Origin: an uncultured Oscillospiraceae bacterium
Lineage (GTDB): Bacteria > Bacillota > Clostridia > Oscillospirales > Oscillospiraceae
Direction: 5' to 3'
Assembly (NCBI GenBank): GCA_934546685.1
Contig: CAKTEB010000046.1
Location: forward strand, 1 to 18,305
DNA length: 18,305 nt
A program made the position numbers and the translations under genes. Shown here one piece after another: positions 1-7,263 of the stretch; the stretch's first letter is position 1, and the number at the start of each line of letters is the position of its first letter. A model generated the notes under the pieces. The model ran no database searches and was not told where the DNA came from. It worked only from the letters and a program-made list of their open reading frames with translations.

Positions 1-222
1 TTAATGCCAGAAGAATACAGAACGATTGAGATAATGATGGATTATGAAAATGAGCGGATAGTAACTCTTGGCGATTTCCAGGTTCAGCTGATCCATCACG
101 TCCTGATTGAGGCCGATGGCAAAGCTGTCGATATAGGGCCGCATATGCACCTGGGGGAAGTAGCCGATACGTCCGCTGGCGGTGGTCATCTGCTTCAGGG
201 CGTCCGCATCATAGCTCTTCAT
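1..222 (-). CDS. Unrecognised short ORF, possible gene scrap
   Basis: A 73-residue frame with a stop at the very start of the window. I do not recognise a family. It has a soluble, mixed N-terminal part and a hydrophobic stretch near its C-terminus. No ribosome binding site precedes the first ATG, and the frame stays open upstream into the antisense of the neighbouring hydrolase fragment. The ATG therefore looks like an accident at a sequence junction near 218-222. It may be the tail of a larger gene cut at that junction. Function cannot be stated. Confidence 0.25.
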   Translation of the reverse strand: MKSYDADALKQMTTASGRIGYFPQVHMRPYIDSFAIGLNQDVMDQLNLEIAKSYYPLIFIIHHYLNRSVFFWH

Positions 223-556
223 GGCGGCCAGCGATGCGGCGGGGCATGCGGAGGACTTCGCCGGAGTGATCCTGCTGGCGGCCTATTCCACCAAAGATCT
301 GTGCGGCACCTCCCTCCGGGCGCTCTCCGTCTACGGATCCGAGGATGGCGTATTAAACCGGGCTTCCTACGAAAAGTACCGGGACAATCTCCCGGCGGAC
401 TGCACCGAGGTCATCATCGAGGGCGGCTGTCACGCCCAGTTCGGCAGCTACGGAGCCCAGAATGACGACGGAACGCCGACGATCTCCAATGAGGAGCAGA
501 TCCGGCAGACCGCGGAGCTGGCCGCGGCGTTCGTGGGAGCGCCACCTGAGGAATGA
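221..556 (+). pseudogene. Alpha/beta-hydrolase, C-terminal fragment
   Basis: The 111-residue frame matches the C-terminal half of an alpha/beta-hydrolase. It starts inside what should be the nucleophile elbow: the usual GHSLGG segment is missing and only its alanine-rich continuation (MAAS...) remains. The acid-bearing strand (VYGSEDGVL) and the catalytic-His segment (GGCHAQFG) are intact. Full members are roughly 250-300 residues, so more than half is lost. A TAG stop lies two codons upstream of the ATG and there is no ribosome binding site. Upstream sequence is unrelated, so the break is a rearrangement rather than a point mutation. Without the serine it cannot be an active hydrolase. Confidence 0.75.
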
Positions 557-621
557 TGCCCCACCCCAAAAGTGCTAGAAAGCGTGCCGATTAACAGAAT
601 AATGTATGAGGAGGTCTTAGT

Positions 622-1992
622 GTGAAAAAGCGATTGATTCCCCTATGCTGCGGGCTGCTTCTCCTGTTCTGTGCCTGTCAGCATACGCCCAGCACTGCAT
701 CCAGTGTGAATGCGGCAATTCCCACGACGGAAGCATCCAATTCGGAAACTTCCACCCTCACAAGCTATCCGACTGCCGAAGAGGTACAGACGTTGACCAT
801 TGCCAGAGTAGAGAACAACCGCTACATCAGCGAGGCCATCGAAGCCTTCAACAACCTGGATACCGTCCAGCAGCTGGAATCCGTCTGGTATGCGGGCAAC
901 GAAGGGGAACTGAAGCTGTCATTGATCTCCGGTGACGGCCCGGATCTCATCAGCCTGGATGGTTTTGAATATGAGACCTATGCGGCAAAAGGCGTATTTG
1001 TGGATCTGTATGACTATTTGAGCAACGACCCGGACATAACACCGGATCAGCTGGTGCAGCCGGCCCTAAAGGCCATGGAATGGAGCGACCATGCGCTGTA
1101 TCAGATCTCACCCACCTACTACCTGCAAAGTATGTATGTGAGCCCCGAGGTTTGGGACAGCACATCTCCCTGGGATCTTGACCATATCGAGGCATGGATG
1201 GACGCCCATCCGGATTCTGCGTTTACGAATGCCGTAGAAACGCCTGCCGAGCTGCTCACGGTACTGCTTCGGGGCTATCTGCCCAGCTTCATCGATTATA
1301 CGCAGATGACCTGCGATTTTACCTCTGACCGCTTTATTCGGCTGCTGGAGGATGCAAGCAGCTGGAGCCAGCGGGACTGGAAGGATGCCATCACGGAGCA
1401 AAACGCCTTTCAGAACGGCTCCATTCTATGCGGCTGGAATCAGCTTAGCAGCTTTGACGGCTACAAGGAGCTGTCCGATCAGGGGCTGACCAACTCTGTG
1501 GGATTCCCCAGCGACGGAGGCCCCTGTGTCTTTGTTGGCTCTGTCATCCGGTTTGGTATATGCGGCGGCACCGGCCGGGAAAGCGCCGCCTGGGAGTTTA
1601 TCAAAACTACCCTGTCCGCAGATTATCAGAAAACAGTTCCGTGGCTGCCGCTTCTAAAGACCGAGCTCTCCGCCCGGGCCCAGGAGGCAGAGAAGGAAAT
1701 CCCACCTACGGTGACTGAGGCCTTCGCAAATCCAGCCGACGCGGCAGCCGGGACGAATATGGGAACCGTCTCTGTGACGCTTCCGCCGGTGAAGGGCCTC
1801 ACGGAAGAGGAGATCCGCGACATGGAGGCGGTACTGGATCAGGCATCCACCTTCAGCGGCAACACCAACATTGTGATCTGGGTCATCATCTACGATGAGG
1901 TGGATGCCTATTTCTCCGGTCAGAAAACAGCGGAGGAAGTGGCCGAGATCATCCAAAATCGGGCCAGTATTTATTTAGCGGAGCGTAGCTGA
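622..1992 (+). CDS. Extracellular solute-binding lipoprotein (orphan)
   Basis: A 456-residue protein with a lipoprotein signal peptide (MKKR, hydrophobic core, lipobox ending at Cys19) and a low-complexity Ser/Thr linker. The body resembles family 1 (MsmE/UgpB-like) ABC solute-binding proteins: an SGDGPDLISLDGFEYETYAAKG segment early, and an ESAAWEFIKTTLS helix late, as is usual for this fold. It would sit on the outer face of the membrane and capture a sugar or similar solute. The start is a GTG at 622, chosen because GAGGAGG lies 7 bases upstream. No permease or ATPase gene adjoins it, so it either shares a transporter encoded elsewhere or acts as a sensor. A hairpin at 2026-2056 follows the stop. 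The fold call is good; the ligand is unknown. Confidence 0.8.
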   Translation: MKKRLIPLCCGLLLLFCACQHTPSTASSVNAAIPTTEASNSETSTLTSYPTAEEVQTLTIARVENNRYISEAIEAFNNLDTVQQLESVWYAGNEGELKLSLISGDGPDLISLDGFEYETYAAKGVFVDLYDYLSNDPDITPDQLVQPALKAMEWSDHALYQISPTYYLQSMYVSPEVWDSTSPWDLDHIEAWMDAHPDSAFTNAVETPAELLTVLLRGYLPSFIDYTQMTCDFTSDRFIRLLEDASSWSQRDWKDAITEQNAFQNGSILCGWNQLSSFDGYKELSDQGLTNSVGFPSDGGPCVFVGSVIRFGICGGTGRESAAWEFIKTTLSADYQKTVPWLPLLKTELSARAQEAEKEIPPTVTEAFANPADAAAGTNMGTVSVTLPPVKGLTEEEIRDMEAVLDQASTFSGNTNIVIWVIIYDEVDAYFSGQKTAEEVAEIIQNRASIYLAERS

Positions 1993-2025
1993 AGCCGCTG
2001 GCCTGCTCCCCAATAACGTCCAGAT

Positions 2026-2070
2026 GGGCTGCTGCATTTCTATTTTGCAGCAGCCCCTTCGAATTTTTTC
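2026..2070 (+). terminator. Hairpin terminator after solute-binding protein
   Basis: Perfect 11-bp stem (2026-2036 with 2046-2056) and a 9-base loop. It is followed by a mixed stretch containing six T's at about 2063-2068 rather than an immediate T-tract. It lies 33 bases after the stop at 1992. Its core, including the loop, recurs almost exactly at 8684-8710. Confidence 0.6.
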
Positions 2071-2135
2071 CGCTCCGGTGTTCCGCAGTCCCCGCGGCCC
2101 CAGAAGCCTTGCAGCGCAGCGGTTTCTGTATGACC

Positions 2136-2174
2136 CACAATTTTTCCGCTGCTTCTGCTCCCGCAAAAATTGTG
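2136..2174. repeat. Inverted repeat 1 in leader of NTF2-like gene
   Basis: Perfect 10-bp inverted repeat: CACAATTTTT at 2136-2145 and AAAAATTGTG at 2165-2174, separated by 19 bases. It could be an RNA hairpin or a regulator site. It is followed two bases later by a second inverted repeat of similar design. The 309-base gap 1993-2301 otherwise holds only the terminator, a weak promoter candidate and the ribosome binding site. Confidence 0.5.
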
Positions 2175-2176
2175 CC

Positions 2177-2212
2177 CCTTAGTTTTTTACTGCCCCTATG
2201 CAAAAACTAAGG
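2177..2212. repeat. Inverted repeat 2 in leader of NTF2-like gene
   Basis: Perfect 11-bp inverted repeat: CCTTAGTTTTT at 2177-2187 and AAAAACTAAGG at 2202-2212, with a 14-base spacer. It is followed by CTTTTC, so it might act as a weak terminator, or as an operator just upstream of the candidate promoter at 2214-2242. Confidence 0.5.
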
Positions 2213-2213
2213 C

Positions 2214-2242
2214 TTTTCAGTGGGGCCCCAGCGTGATATGGT
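2214..2242 (+). promoter_or_regulatory. Weak candidate promoter for NTF2-like gene
   Basis: TTTTCA (2214-2219) and TATGGT (2237-2242) are separated by 17 bases. Each matches four of six sigma-A consensus positions. The placement, just after the inverted repeat and about 60 bases before the ATG, is sensible. The match is weak and a chance hit is possible. Confidence 0.25.
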
Positions 2243-2301
2243 GAGGACAGCAGGACGCCCCCCCGTCCAAACTGATTGAGCACAGAAAGGAGCTTACAAA
2301 A

Positions 2302-3033
2302 ATGGAACTGACTATGCAGCAAATTAGCGAGCGTTTGGCCGCACTGGAGCTGGAGGCCGAAAAGGCAAGAGCCTACCGGGACTGCCACAACATTATGAGC
2401 ACCTACTCCTTCTATCACAGCGCCAGCCGCCACAGAGAGTTTATGGAGCTCTGGGCCAAGCGGGATGACTGCACCCTGGAAATGCCCTGGGGCATCTACG
2501 ACGGCTACGACAGCATCTATAAGTGCTATGTGGTAGACCACGGCAGCCGCGAGGATATGCCCAAGGAGCGGCTCTATGGCCGGGATGCGAAGCCCATGCT
2601 GTTTATGCACCATCTGGATACCACCGTTCTTGTGGTAGCAGACGATGCCATGACCGCCCGTGGCGCTTGGCTCTCCCCCGGCCACGCCACCGGCCCGGAC
2701 TTTGAGCATGACGATCAGTTCAAGGCCTCCTGGCAGTTCAGCAAGTACGGCGTGGACTTTATCAAAGAGGACGGCGTGTGGAAGCTCTGGCATATGCGCA
2801 TTTACCCGCTGTTCAAGGGCCCCGTTGGCGAGGACTGGGGCAAGGCAGTTCCCTTCCGCATGGACGATTACATCGACTCCACCATGAAGTGCGACCGACT
2901 GCCCTCTGAGGTTCCCTTCGGCTTCCGCAAGGGCATGTCCTATCCCGCAGATCAGCCCGATCCCCCCAAGGCCTACAAGACCTTCTCCGACGTGGGCGAG
3001 AGCTTCTTCAAGGAGCTCAACCCCAAGAAATAA
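2302..3033 (+). CDS. NTF2/SnoaL-like protein, paralogue 1 (solo)
   Basis: A 243-residue cytoplasmic protein of the NTF2-like fold (SnoaL_4/BaiE-type). It has a charged N-terminal helix (1-30), the EMPWGIYDG turn (60-68), a TARGAWLSPG strand (118-127), and the strand pair FIKEDGVWKLWHMRIYPLF (153-171). A C-terminal tail of about 70 residues holds a Pro-rich PPKAYKTF segment. Tyr35 and His104 fall where I align Tyr30 and His83 of bile-acid dehydratase BaiE; BaiE Asp106 corresponds to Gly127, so the chemistry need not be the same. At 243 residues it is longer than BaiE (about 166) because of the tail. AAGGAG sits 9 bases before the ATG. It is transcribed alone, convergent with the AraC gene. Likely a lyase, dehydratase or isomerase of a small molecule; the substrate is unknown. 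Confidence 0.8.
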   Translation: MELTMQQISERLAALELEAEKARAYRDCHNIMSTYSFYHSASRHREFMELWAKRDDCTLEMPWGIYDGYDSIYKCYVVDHGSREDMPKERLYGRDAKPMLFMHHLDTTVLVVADDAMTARGAWLSPGHATGPDFEHDDQFKASWQFSKYGVDFIKEDGVWKLWHMRIYPLFKGPVGEDWGKAVPFRMDDYIDSTMKCDRLPSEVPFGFRKGMSYPADQPDPPKAYKTFSDVGESFFKELNPKK

Positions 3034-3040
3034 AATAAGC

Positions 3041-3067
3041 TCCGGGGCAGATGCACTCTGCCCCGGA
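3041..3067. terminator. Bidirectional terminator between convergent genes
   Basis: Perfect 11-bp GC-rich stem (3041-3051 with 3057-3067) and a 5-base loop, between the stop of the NTF2-like gene and that of the AraC gene. Read on the minus strand it is followed by a T-rich run (GCTTATTTTATTT). On the plus strand the T-tract is weaker and further away. Confidence 0.8.
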
Positions 3068-3079
3068 ACGGTGGTTTTC

Positions 3080-4603
3080 TCAGGTTGCTGCCTGCGTCTG
3101 CTCCCGGTAGGCCCCAGGAGTTAACTGCTCGTAGCGCTTAAAGGCCCGGGTCATGGTCCAGCTGGTATTGTAGCCCACCTGATCCGCAATCTCATAGACC
3201 GTGAGATTGGTTTCCGCCAGCAGGTGCTTGGCCTTCTCAATGCGCAGCAGATGAATGTAATCCACCAACCGGCTGCCCGCAGCGTTCTTAAAGCCCCGTG
3301 AAATGGCAGATTGGCTCATGCCAAACTGCTCGGACAGCTGATACAGGCTCAAATTGGGATCTGCGGCATGGGCCCGGACATATTCCACCACCTGCTCCAT
3401 GCCCGCCGCGCCGGAACCAGACTCCTGGACCGGTTCCAGCAGATGCAGCTGCTGCTGTGCGTTGGCCTTCAGCTGTTCCAGGCTTTCCGCGCATTCTACG
3501 CGGCTGAGCCCCTCCGCGAAGTCCTCCCGCTGCTCTGGCCGGATCCCATAGATATCTCCGGCAAATTGCAGGCGCAGGGTCATTTTCTGCCGCAGCAGCC
3601 GAATAGAATCTAGGGAGTCGGTAAACTCCAGATTCAAAATGCGGGTCAGTACCTCCTCTGCCTGGGGGAGCTCCCGCTTCACCAGAGCGGTGAAGAACCG
3701 CTGCTCCAGCTCTGGCAGCTCCTGGGCGGAGACCACATGCAGCTCCGACGTCACATCATCCAATGTCACCACCGGCATGGCGCTGCCGGAGAGCGCGCCA
3801 TAGTCCACCAGGGTCTGCATATCCGTGACCACCCGGCGCAGCGTACGGATATCCGTAAAGGGATCCGCCACCGCGATGCGGATCTTCAGCCCCAGGCTGT
3901 AATAGAGCTGCCGCACGCAGCCATCGCACTTCTGGGCCAGGGCCTGCTTTCGCGCCTGGAGCTGTGACTGCGGCGTATCCGCGGTGGTATCCGTCAGATT
4001 GATAAAGCAGATCATGTCCTTATTGTATTCGGTGCAGCAGCCGTTCTCCGTATCGTTGACGGATGCCTCTACTACGGTGCGGATTTGATCCATGATCTCG
4101 ATGTAGTCCATCCCCGTGGGATTCTGGACGGTTCCGCGGCACGCCTCCGGCAGATTGTCCACTGTAATATACAGCACGGTAAACCATGCGTCATACATCT
4201 TAAGGATGTCGCTGTGCAGCAGCAAATTGGCCCGCTGCTGCAAATCCAGGAACTCATTTTCACCGGAATGATCCGCCAAAAACCTGGCGATCATGAACTC
4301 CTGATTTCGATGAAGGCTCTGGGCATCCGTCTCTTTTTTCAGCACCAGCGCGTCGCAAAGCTCCCCAACTACTGCCTCCGGCGTAGGAAGCGTCTGGGAG
4401 CTGGAAAGCACCTTGGCCGCCTGGGCCCGAAGATACGTCATTTGCCGACGACTTGTCAGCAGCGTGATCCCCCAGCACAGAATGCCGCCGCACAGGGCCA
4501 GCACCAGGGAAAATAGTCCCGCACCACCCAGCAGCGCTCCTATGAGAACCAGCACAAAAACAGCCCCGGTCGGGATCCATTTCAGAAACCGGTCAGCTTT
4601 CAT
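3080..4603 (-). CDS. Membrane-anchored AraC-family regulator
   Basis: A 507-residue protein. Residues about 11-50 are a hydrophobic hairpin giving two membrane segments. A central region of about 340 residues has a part (IAVADPFTDIRTLRRVVTDM) resembling the degenerate GGDEF-like domain of YesN-type regulators. Residues 402-507 are a full AraC/XylS DNA-binding domain with both helix-turn-helices; the second carries VYEIADQVGY and FKRYEQLTPGAYR. I choose ATG 4603 because AAGGAGG (4612-4618) lies 8 bases upstream; an in-frame ATG further up has no such site. It is divergent from the solute-binding gene at 4707 with a 103-bp gap, so it probably controls that gene. No large extracytoplasmic domain is present, so a partner such as the neighbouring binding protein may deliver the signal. 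The regulator call is firm; targets and ligand are inferred. Confidence 0.9.
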   Translation of the reverse strand: MKADRFLKWIPTGAVFVLVLIGALLGGAGLFSLVLALCGGILCWGITLLTSRRQMTYLRAQAAKVLSSSQTLPTPEAVVGELCDALVLKKETDAQSLHRNQEFMIARFLADHSGENEFLDLQQRANLLLHSDILKMYDAWFTVLYITVDNLPEACRGTVQNPTGMDYIEIMDQIRTVVEASVNDTENGCCTEYNKDMICFINLTDTTADTPQSQLQARKQALAQKCDGCVRQLYYSLGLKIRIAVADPFTDIRTLRRVVTDMQTLVDYGALSGSAMPVVTLDDVTSELHVVSAQELPELEQRFFTALVKRELPQAEEVLTRILNLEFTDSLDSIRLLRQKMTLRLQFAGDIYGIRPEQREDFAEGLSRVECAESLEQLKANAQQQLHLLEPVQESGSGAAGMEQVVEYVRAHAADPNLSLYQLSEQFGMSQSAISRGFKNAAGSRLVDYIHLLRIEKAKHLLAETNLTVYEIADQVGYNTSWTMTRAFKRYEQLTPGAYREQTQAAT

Positions 4604-4611
4604 CCGCGTCC

Positions 4612-4618
4612 CCTCCTT
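4612..4618 (-). promoter_or_regulatory. Ribosome binding site that decides the AraC start
   Basis: Minus-strand AAGGAGG, 8 bases before ATG 4603. It favours this start over the upstream in-frame ATG at 4687, which would add 28 residues and place the start upstream of the promoter -10 box. Confidence 0.8.
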
Positions 4619-4627
4619 ATCATGCTC

Positions 4628-4656
4628 AGTATACCATGGGCCAAATTCTGTAGCAA
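4628..4656 (-). promoter_or_regulatory. Sigma-A-like promoter of AraC gene
   Basis: Minus strand: TTGCTA (4651-4656) and TATACT (4628-4633) with a 17-base spacer, ending about 25 bases before the start codon at 4603. Good match to consensus and correct placement. Confidence 0.65.
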
Positions 4657-4706
4657 GCCCCCTTCCAAGGAACTGCGCTAAGATCAAAAGAAAAGAGGTA
4701 TGAGAT

Positions 4707-6419
4707 ATGAAAAAGTCCCTTGCTTGTCTTCTTTCAACCTGTTTGATCCTTTCGATTCTTTCTGCCTGCGGCGGCAGCCCCGCCTCTTCCGCGTCCTCCG
4801 CCGAACAGGATCCCGCTGTGTCTTCCGTCTCTGCCCCGATCTCCGCCCCAGAGCCTGAACCATCTCAGGCGTCCCTGCCGGATTCCTCTGAGCCGGAGAG
4901 CAGCACCCTCAGCATTCTGGAGCCGGAGAAGCAGGATGAAAGCACTACTCTGAACTACTTTCCGGTAAACGATGTCAGCATCTCCTGGTGGTTCAGCTAT
5001 GTGGATGACATCACTCCGGATGACAGCCAGTTTTTCCAGCAGATGCAGGAGCGCACCGGCGTTACCATCGCGTGGCAGTGCCCGAACAAGCAGACTGCCG
5101 CAGAGAACTTTAACCTGATGATCGCCAGCGGCGACTGGACCGATATGGTCACGGGTCTGGGCGGTATGTATACCACCGGCCTCAACGGCGCGCTGGAGGA
5201 GGGCATTATTCAGGACCTCACCGACATCGTGAAGGAAAGCATGCCCGCCTACCAGAATGTGCTGGCCTCCAGCCAGGAATACACCGTGGACACGAAGCTG
5301 GATGATGGCCGCATCGCAGCCATTTACGGTCTCCAGGCCGAGGGCTATCCGGCGTCTGTGGGCATGGCCATTCGCAAGGACTGGCTGGATGATCTGGGCC
5401 TGGATCTCCCCCGAACCTATGACGAATACCACAATGTGCTGACCGCCTTTAAGAACGAAAAGGGCGCTGCCTCTCCGCTGCTGATTTCCGCCAGCGGCAC
5501 AGAAAACAACAACTTCTGGTTTACCGGCTACGGCGTTGCCGGTACCCTAGATCAGACCCGGGGCCTGTATCCCTTCTATCAAAAGGATGGCGAGGTGCAT
5601 TTCTCCGTCACCGAAGACGGCTTCCGGGATGCACTCCAGATGCTGTCTGATTGGTACGCGGAAGGACTGATTTACAAGGATTTCATGTCCGGCGATATGA
5701 TGACCAGTATGAACATGGCCATGACCGGCGAAGCTGGCATGTATACCTCCTTCCTGACCACCCTCAGCAACCCGGACTCCGCCACCGGCGGCCAGGCATG
5801 GCCCGCACTCATGCCGCTGAAGCAGGAGGGCGATGAGATCCACTTTGGTCTGGCCGTAGACCTGGTGGAGGGCGTTTCCGCCGGTACCTGCATTACCTCC
5901 ACAGCCGAGGATGCAGAGCTCTGCGCCCGCTGGCTGGACTATCTCTACACCGCCGACGGCCAGCTGCTGGCAAACTACGGCGTAGAGGGCGTGAGCTTTG
6001 AATATGTGGACGGGAAGCCCCAGCTCTTGGACATCGTGCTGAACAACCCCACCTACAGCACCAATGTGGCGCTGAACTACTATGCGCTGAATATCTCCAT
6101 GGGCCTGCTGGACTGGTCCCGCACCACCGTCAACTACACCGATGCCCAGAACGCAGCGCTGGAGATCTGGTCCGAGGGCGATACCGCCTATAACTACCCC
6201 ACCAACGTCACCATGACCACCCAGGAGAGCGAGGAATTTAACCGCACCTACAGCGATATCTCCACCAACGTATCGGAAAATGTTCTGTCCTTTATCACCG
6301 GCTCCCGTCCTCTGGACGATGAGAACTGGGATGCCTTTGTCAGCGGCATCGAAGGCATGGGCATCGAAAAATGCGTTGCCTTGAAGCAGGCCGCTCTGGA
6401 TCGGTACCTCAGCAGATAA
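4707..6419 (+). CDS. Extracellular solute-binding lipoprotein, LplA/YtcQ-like (orphan)
   Basis: A 570-residue lipoprotein: signal peptide with lipobox LSAC ending at Cys21, a long Ser/Pro/Glu linker to about residue 70, then a large family 1 solute-binding fold. Typical segments are NFNLMIASGDWTDMV, an IRKDWLDDLGLDLPRTYDEY helix, and a late GVEGVSFEYVDGKPQ loop, as in the LplA/YtcQ class that pairs with YteP/YtcP permeases. No permease genes are here. It is divergent from the membrane AraC regulator, an arrangement that suggests either regulation by it or ligand presentation to it. AGAGG lies 9 bases before the ATG. Two GC-rich hairpins follow the stop. It probably binds an oligosaccharide or glycoside; the ligand is unknown. 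Confidence 0.85.
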   Translation: MKKSLACLLSTCLILSILSACGGSPASSASSAEQDPAVSSVSAPISAPEPEPSQASLPDSSEPESSTLSILEPEKQDESTTLNYFPVNDVSISWWFSYVDDITPDDSQFFQQMQERTGVTIAWQCPNKQTAAENFNLMIASGDWTDMVTGLGGMYTTGLNGALEEGIIQDLTDIVKESMPAYQNVLASSQEYTVDTKLDDGRIAAIYGLQAEGYPASVGMAIRKDWLDDLGLDLPRTYDEYHNVLTAFKNEKGAASPLLISASGTENNNFWFTGYGVAGTLDQTRGLYPFYQKDGEVHFSVTEDGFRDALQMLSDWYAEGLIYKDFMSGDMMTSMNMAMTGEAGMYTSFLTTLSNPDSATGGQAWPALMPLKQEGDEIHFGLAVDLVEGVSAGTCITSTAEDAELCARWLDYLYTADGQLLANYGVEGVSFEYVDGKPQLLDIVLNNPTYSTNVALNYYALNISMGLLDWSRTTVNYTDAQNAALEIWSEGDTAYNYPTNVTMTTQESEEFNRTYSDISTNVSENVLSFITGSRPLDDENWDAFVSGIEGMGIEKCVALKQAALDRYLSR

Positions 6420-6427
6420 GATATAGC

Positions 6428-6459
6428 CCCCGCTGCCGCCGAGCTGGCGTGCAGCGGGG
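6428..6459 (+). terminator. Hairpin after solute-binding protein
   Basis: CCCCGCTGC (6428-6436) pairs with GCAGCGGGG (6451-6459), nine bases after the stop at 6419, followed by ACTCTTT. It is the first of two hairpins in the convergent gap. Confidence 0.6.
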
Positions 6460-6484
6460 ACTCTTTGCGCTGCAATCACACGGG

Positions 6485-6520
6485 CCCCCGGAGGTTTGCC
6501 TCCGGGGGACATGCCTTTTT
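6485..6520. terminator. Second hairpin in convergent gap
   Basis: Perfect 10-bp stem (6485-6494 with 6499-6508) and TTTG loop. On the plus strand a run of five T's lies about 7 bases beyond the stem. On the minus strand it follows the stop of the third NTF2-like gene by 18 bases but lacks a T-tract. It probably serves both convergent units. Confidence 0.6.
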
Positions 6521-6525
6521 GAGCT

Positions 6526-7251
6526 TTATTCCGTCCAGGTATCGTAGGGCACAGGGATCGCGGGCTCCTCATCGGGATAGACCGCATCGGGAGTGTAGTA
6601 ATACTGCTCTCCCGCCGGTTCATCCGCCGAGATCTGCGCGGGCGCGAAAATGTGCTTGGGGGACTTGGCCCAGCTCTTGCCGTACTCCGTGGAGAAGTAC
6701 AGGTACTTGCCCAGATGCCAGATCTTCCAGCCGTCTTCCGTCAGCAGAAAATCCGCAGCGAATTTGCACCAGCTCCACCAGCCCTGAGAGCCGTCCTCGG
6801 TCCGGTGGGCCTCCAGGCCGGGAGAGATCCACAGTCCCTTGGCCGTCTTGCCGTCTCCGGCCACCTCCACAATGGGGGTGCAGAAGTCGGAGATCATCAT
6901 CCGGCCCTTGAGCTGCTCGATCCGTGCCGGATCCGGATCGTCCAGATCCACCAGGTCCGCCACAAAGCACCGCTTGGCCGCGTCCTTCCCCCGGTATACG
7001 CCGTAGGGCATCAGGACTCGATCCTGCTCTGTTCCGGCAAACAGCGCTGCCAGCTCCTCCATACGGTTGGCCGCATAGAGATAGGAGACCGTACCTGCCA
7101 GGTTCTCGCAGATTCGCGCCGCCTTCAGCCGCTCAAACTCCAGGCTCATCTCCTCCTGGGTGCGCTTCGGATACTCTTCCTTATTGAACCGCTCGCCGGG
7201 CTTCGCCTTCTTGGCGTCCTCCTCTGCGATCTTATCGAATTCCATATTCAT
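6526..7251 (-). CDS. NTF2/SnoaL-like protein, paralogue 4 (operon gene 3)
   Basis: A 241-residue NTF2-like protein, last of the three-gene operon. It has an extra charged N-terminal extension of about 20-30 residues compared with its paralogues. Shared landmarks are LMPYGVYRGKD (80-90), TPIVEVAGDGKTAKGLWISPG (125-145), DFLLTEDGWKIWHLGKYLYF and a C-terminal VPYDTW. At the two positions where BaiE and paralogues 1 and 3 have catalytic Tyr and His it has Val55 and Ser121, and the conserved Trp of the first helix is Phe71. It may therefore be a non-catalytic subunit, or use other residues. Start ATG 7251: the upstream stop TGA runs straight into GAGGAGGG, giving a 12-base gap and likely translational coupling. 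It probably acts in the cytoplasm with its operon partners. Confidence 0.8.
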   Translation of the reverse strand: MNMEFDKIAEEDAKKAKPGERFNKEEYPKRTQEEMSLEFERLKAARICENLAGTVSYLYAANRMEELAALFAGTEQDRVLMPYGVYRGKDAAKRCFVADLVDLDDPDPARIEQLKGRMMISDFCTPIVEVAGDGKTAKGLWISPGLEAHRTEDGSQGWWSWCKFAADFLLTEDGWKIWHLGKYLYFSTEYGKSWAKSPKHIFAPAQISADEPAGEQYYYTPDAVYPDEEPAIPVPYDTWTE

Positions 7252-7263
7252 AGCGCTCCCTCC

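Noticed and set aside
1993..2301. A known riboswitch or T-box in the leader of the solo NTF2-like gene.
   Set aside because: I see no T-box sequence, no class-defining conserved core and no clear terminator/antiterminator exchange. Only two separate inverted repeats can be supported.
5547..6623. A 358-residue minus-strand frame antisense to the solute-binding protein.
   Set aside because: It is rich in Gly, Val and His as expected for antisense of GC-rich coding DNA, and crosses the two hairpins of the convergent gap.
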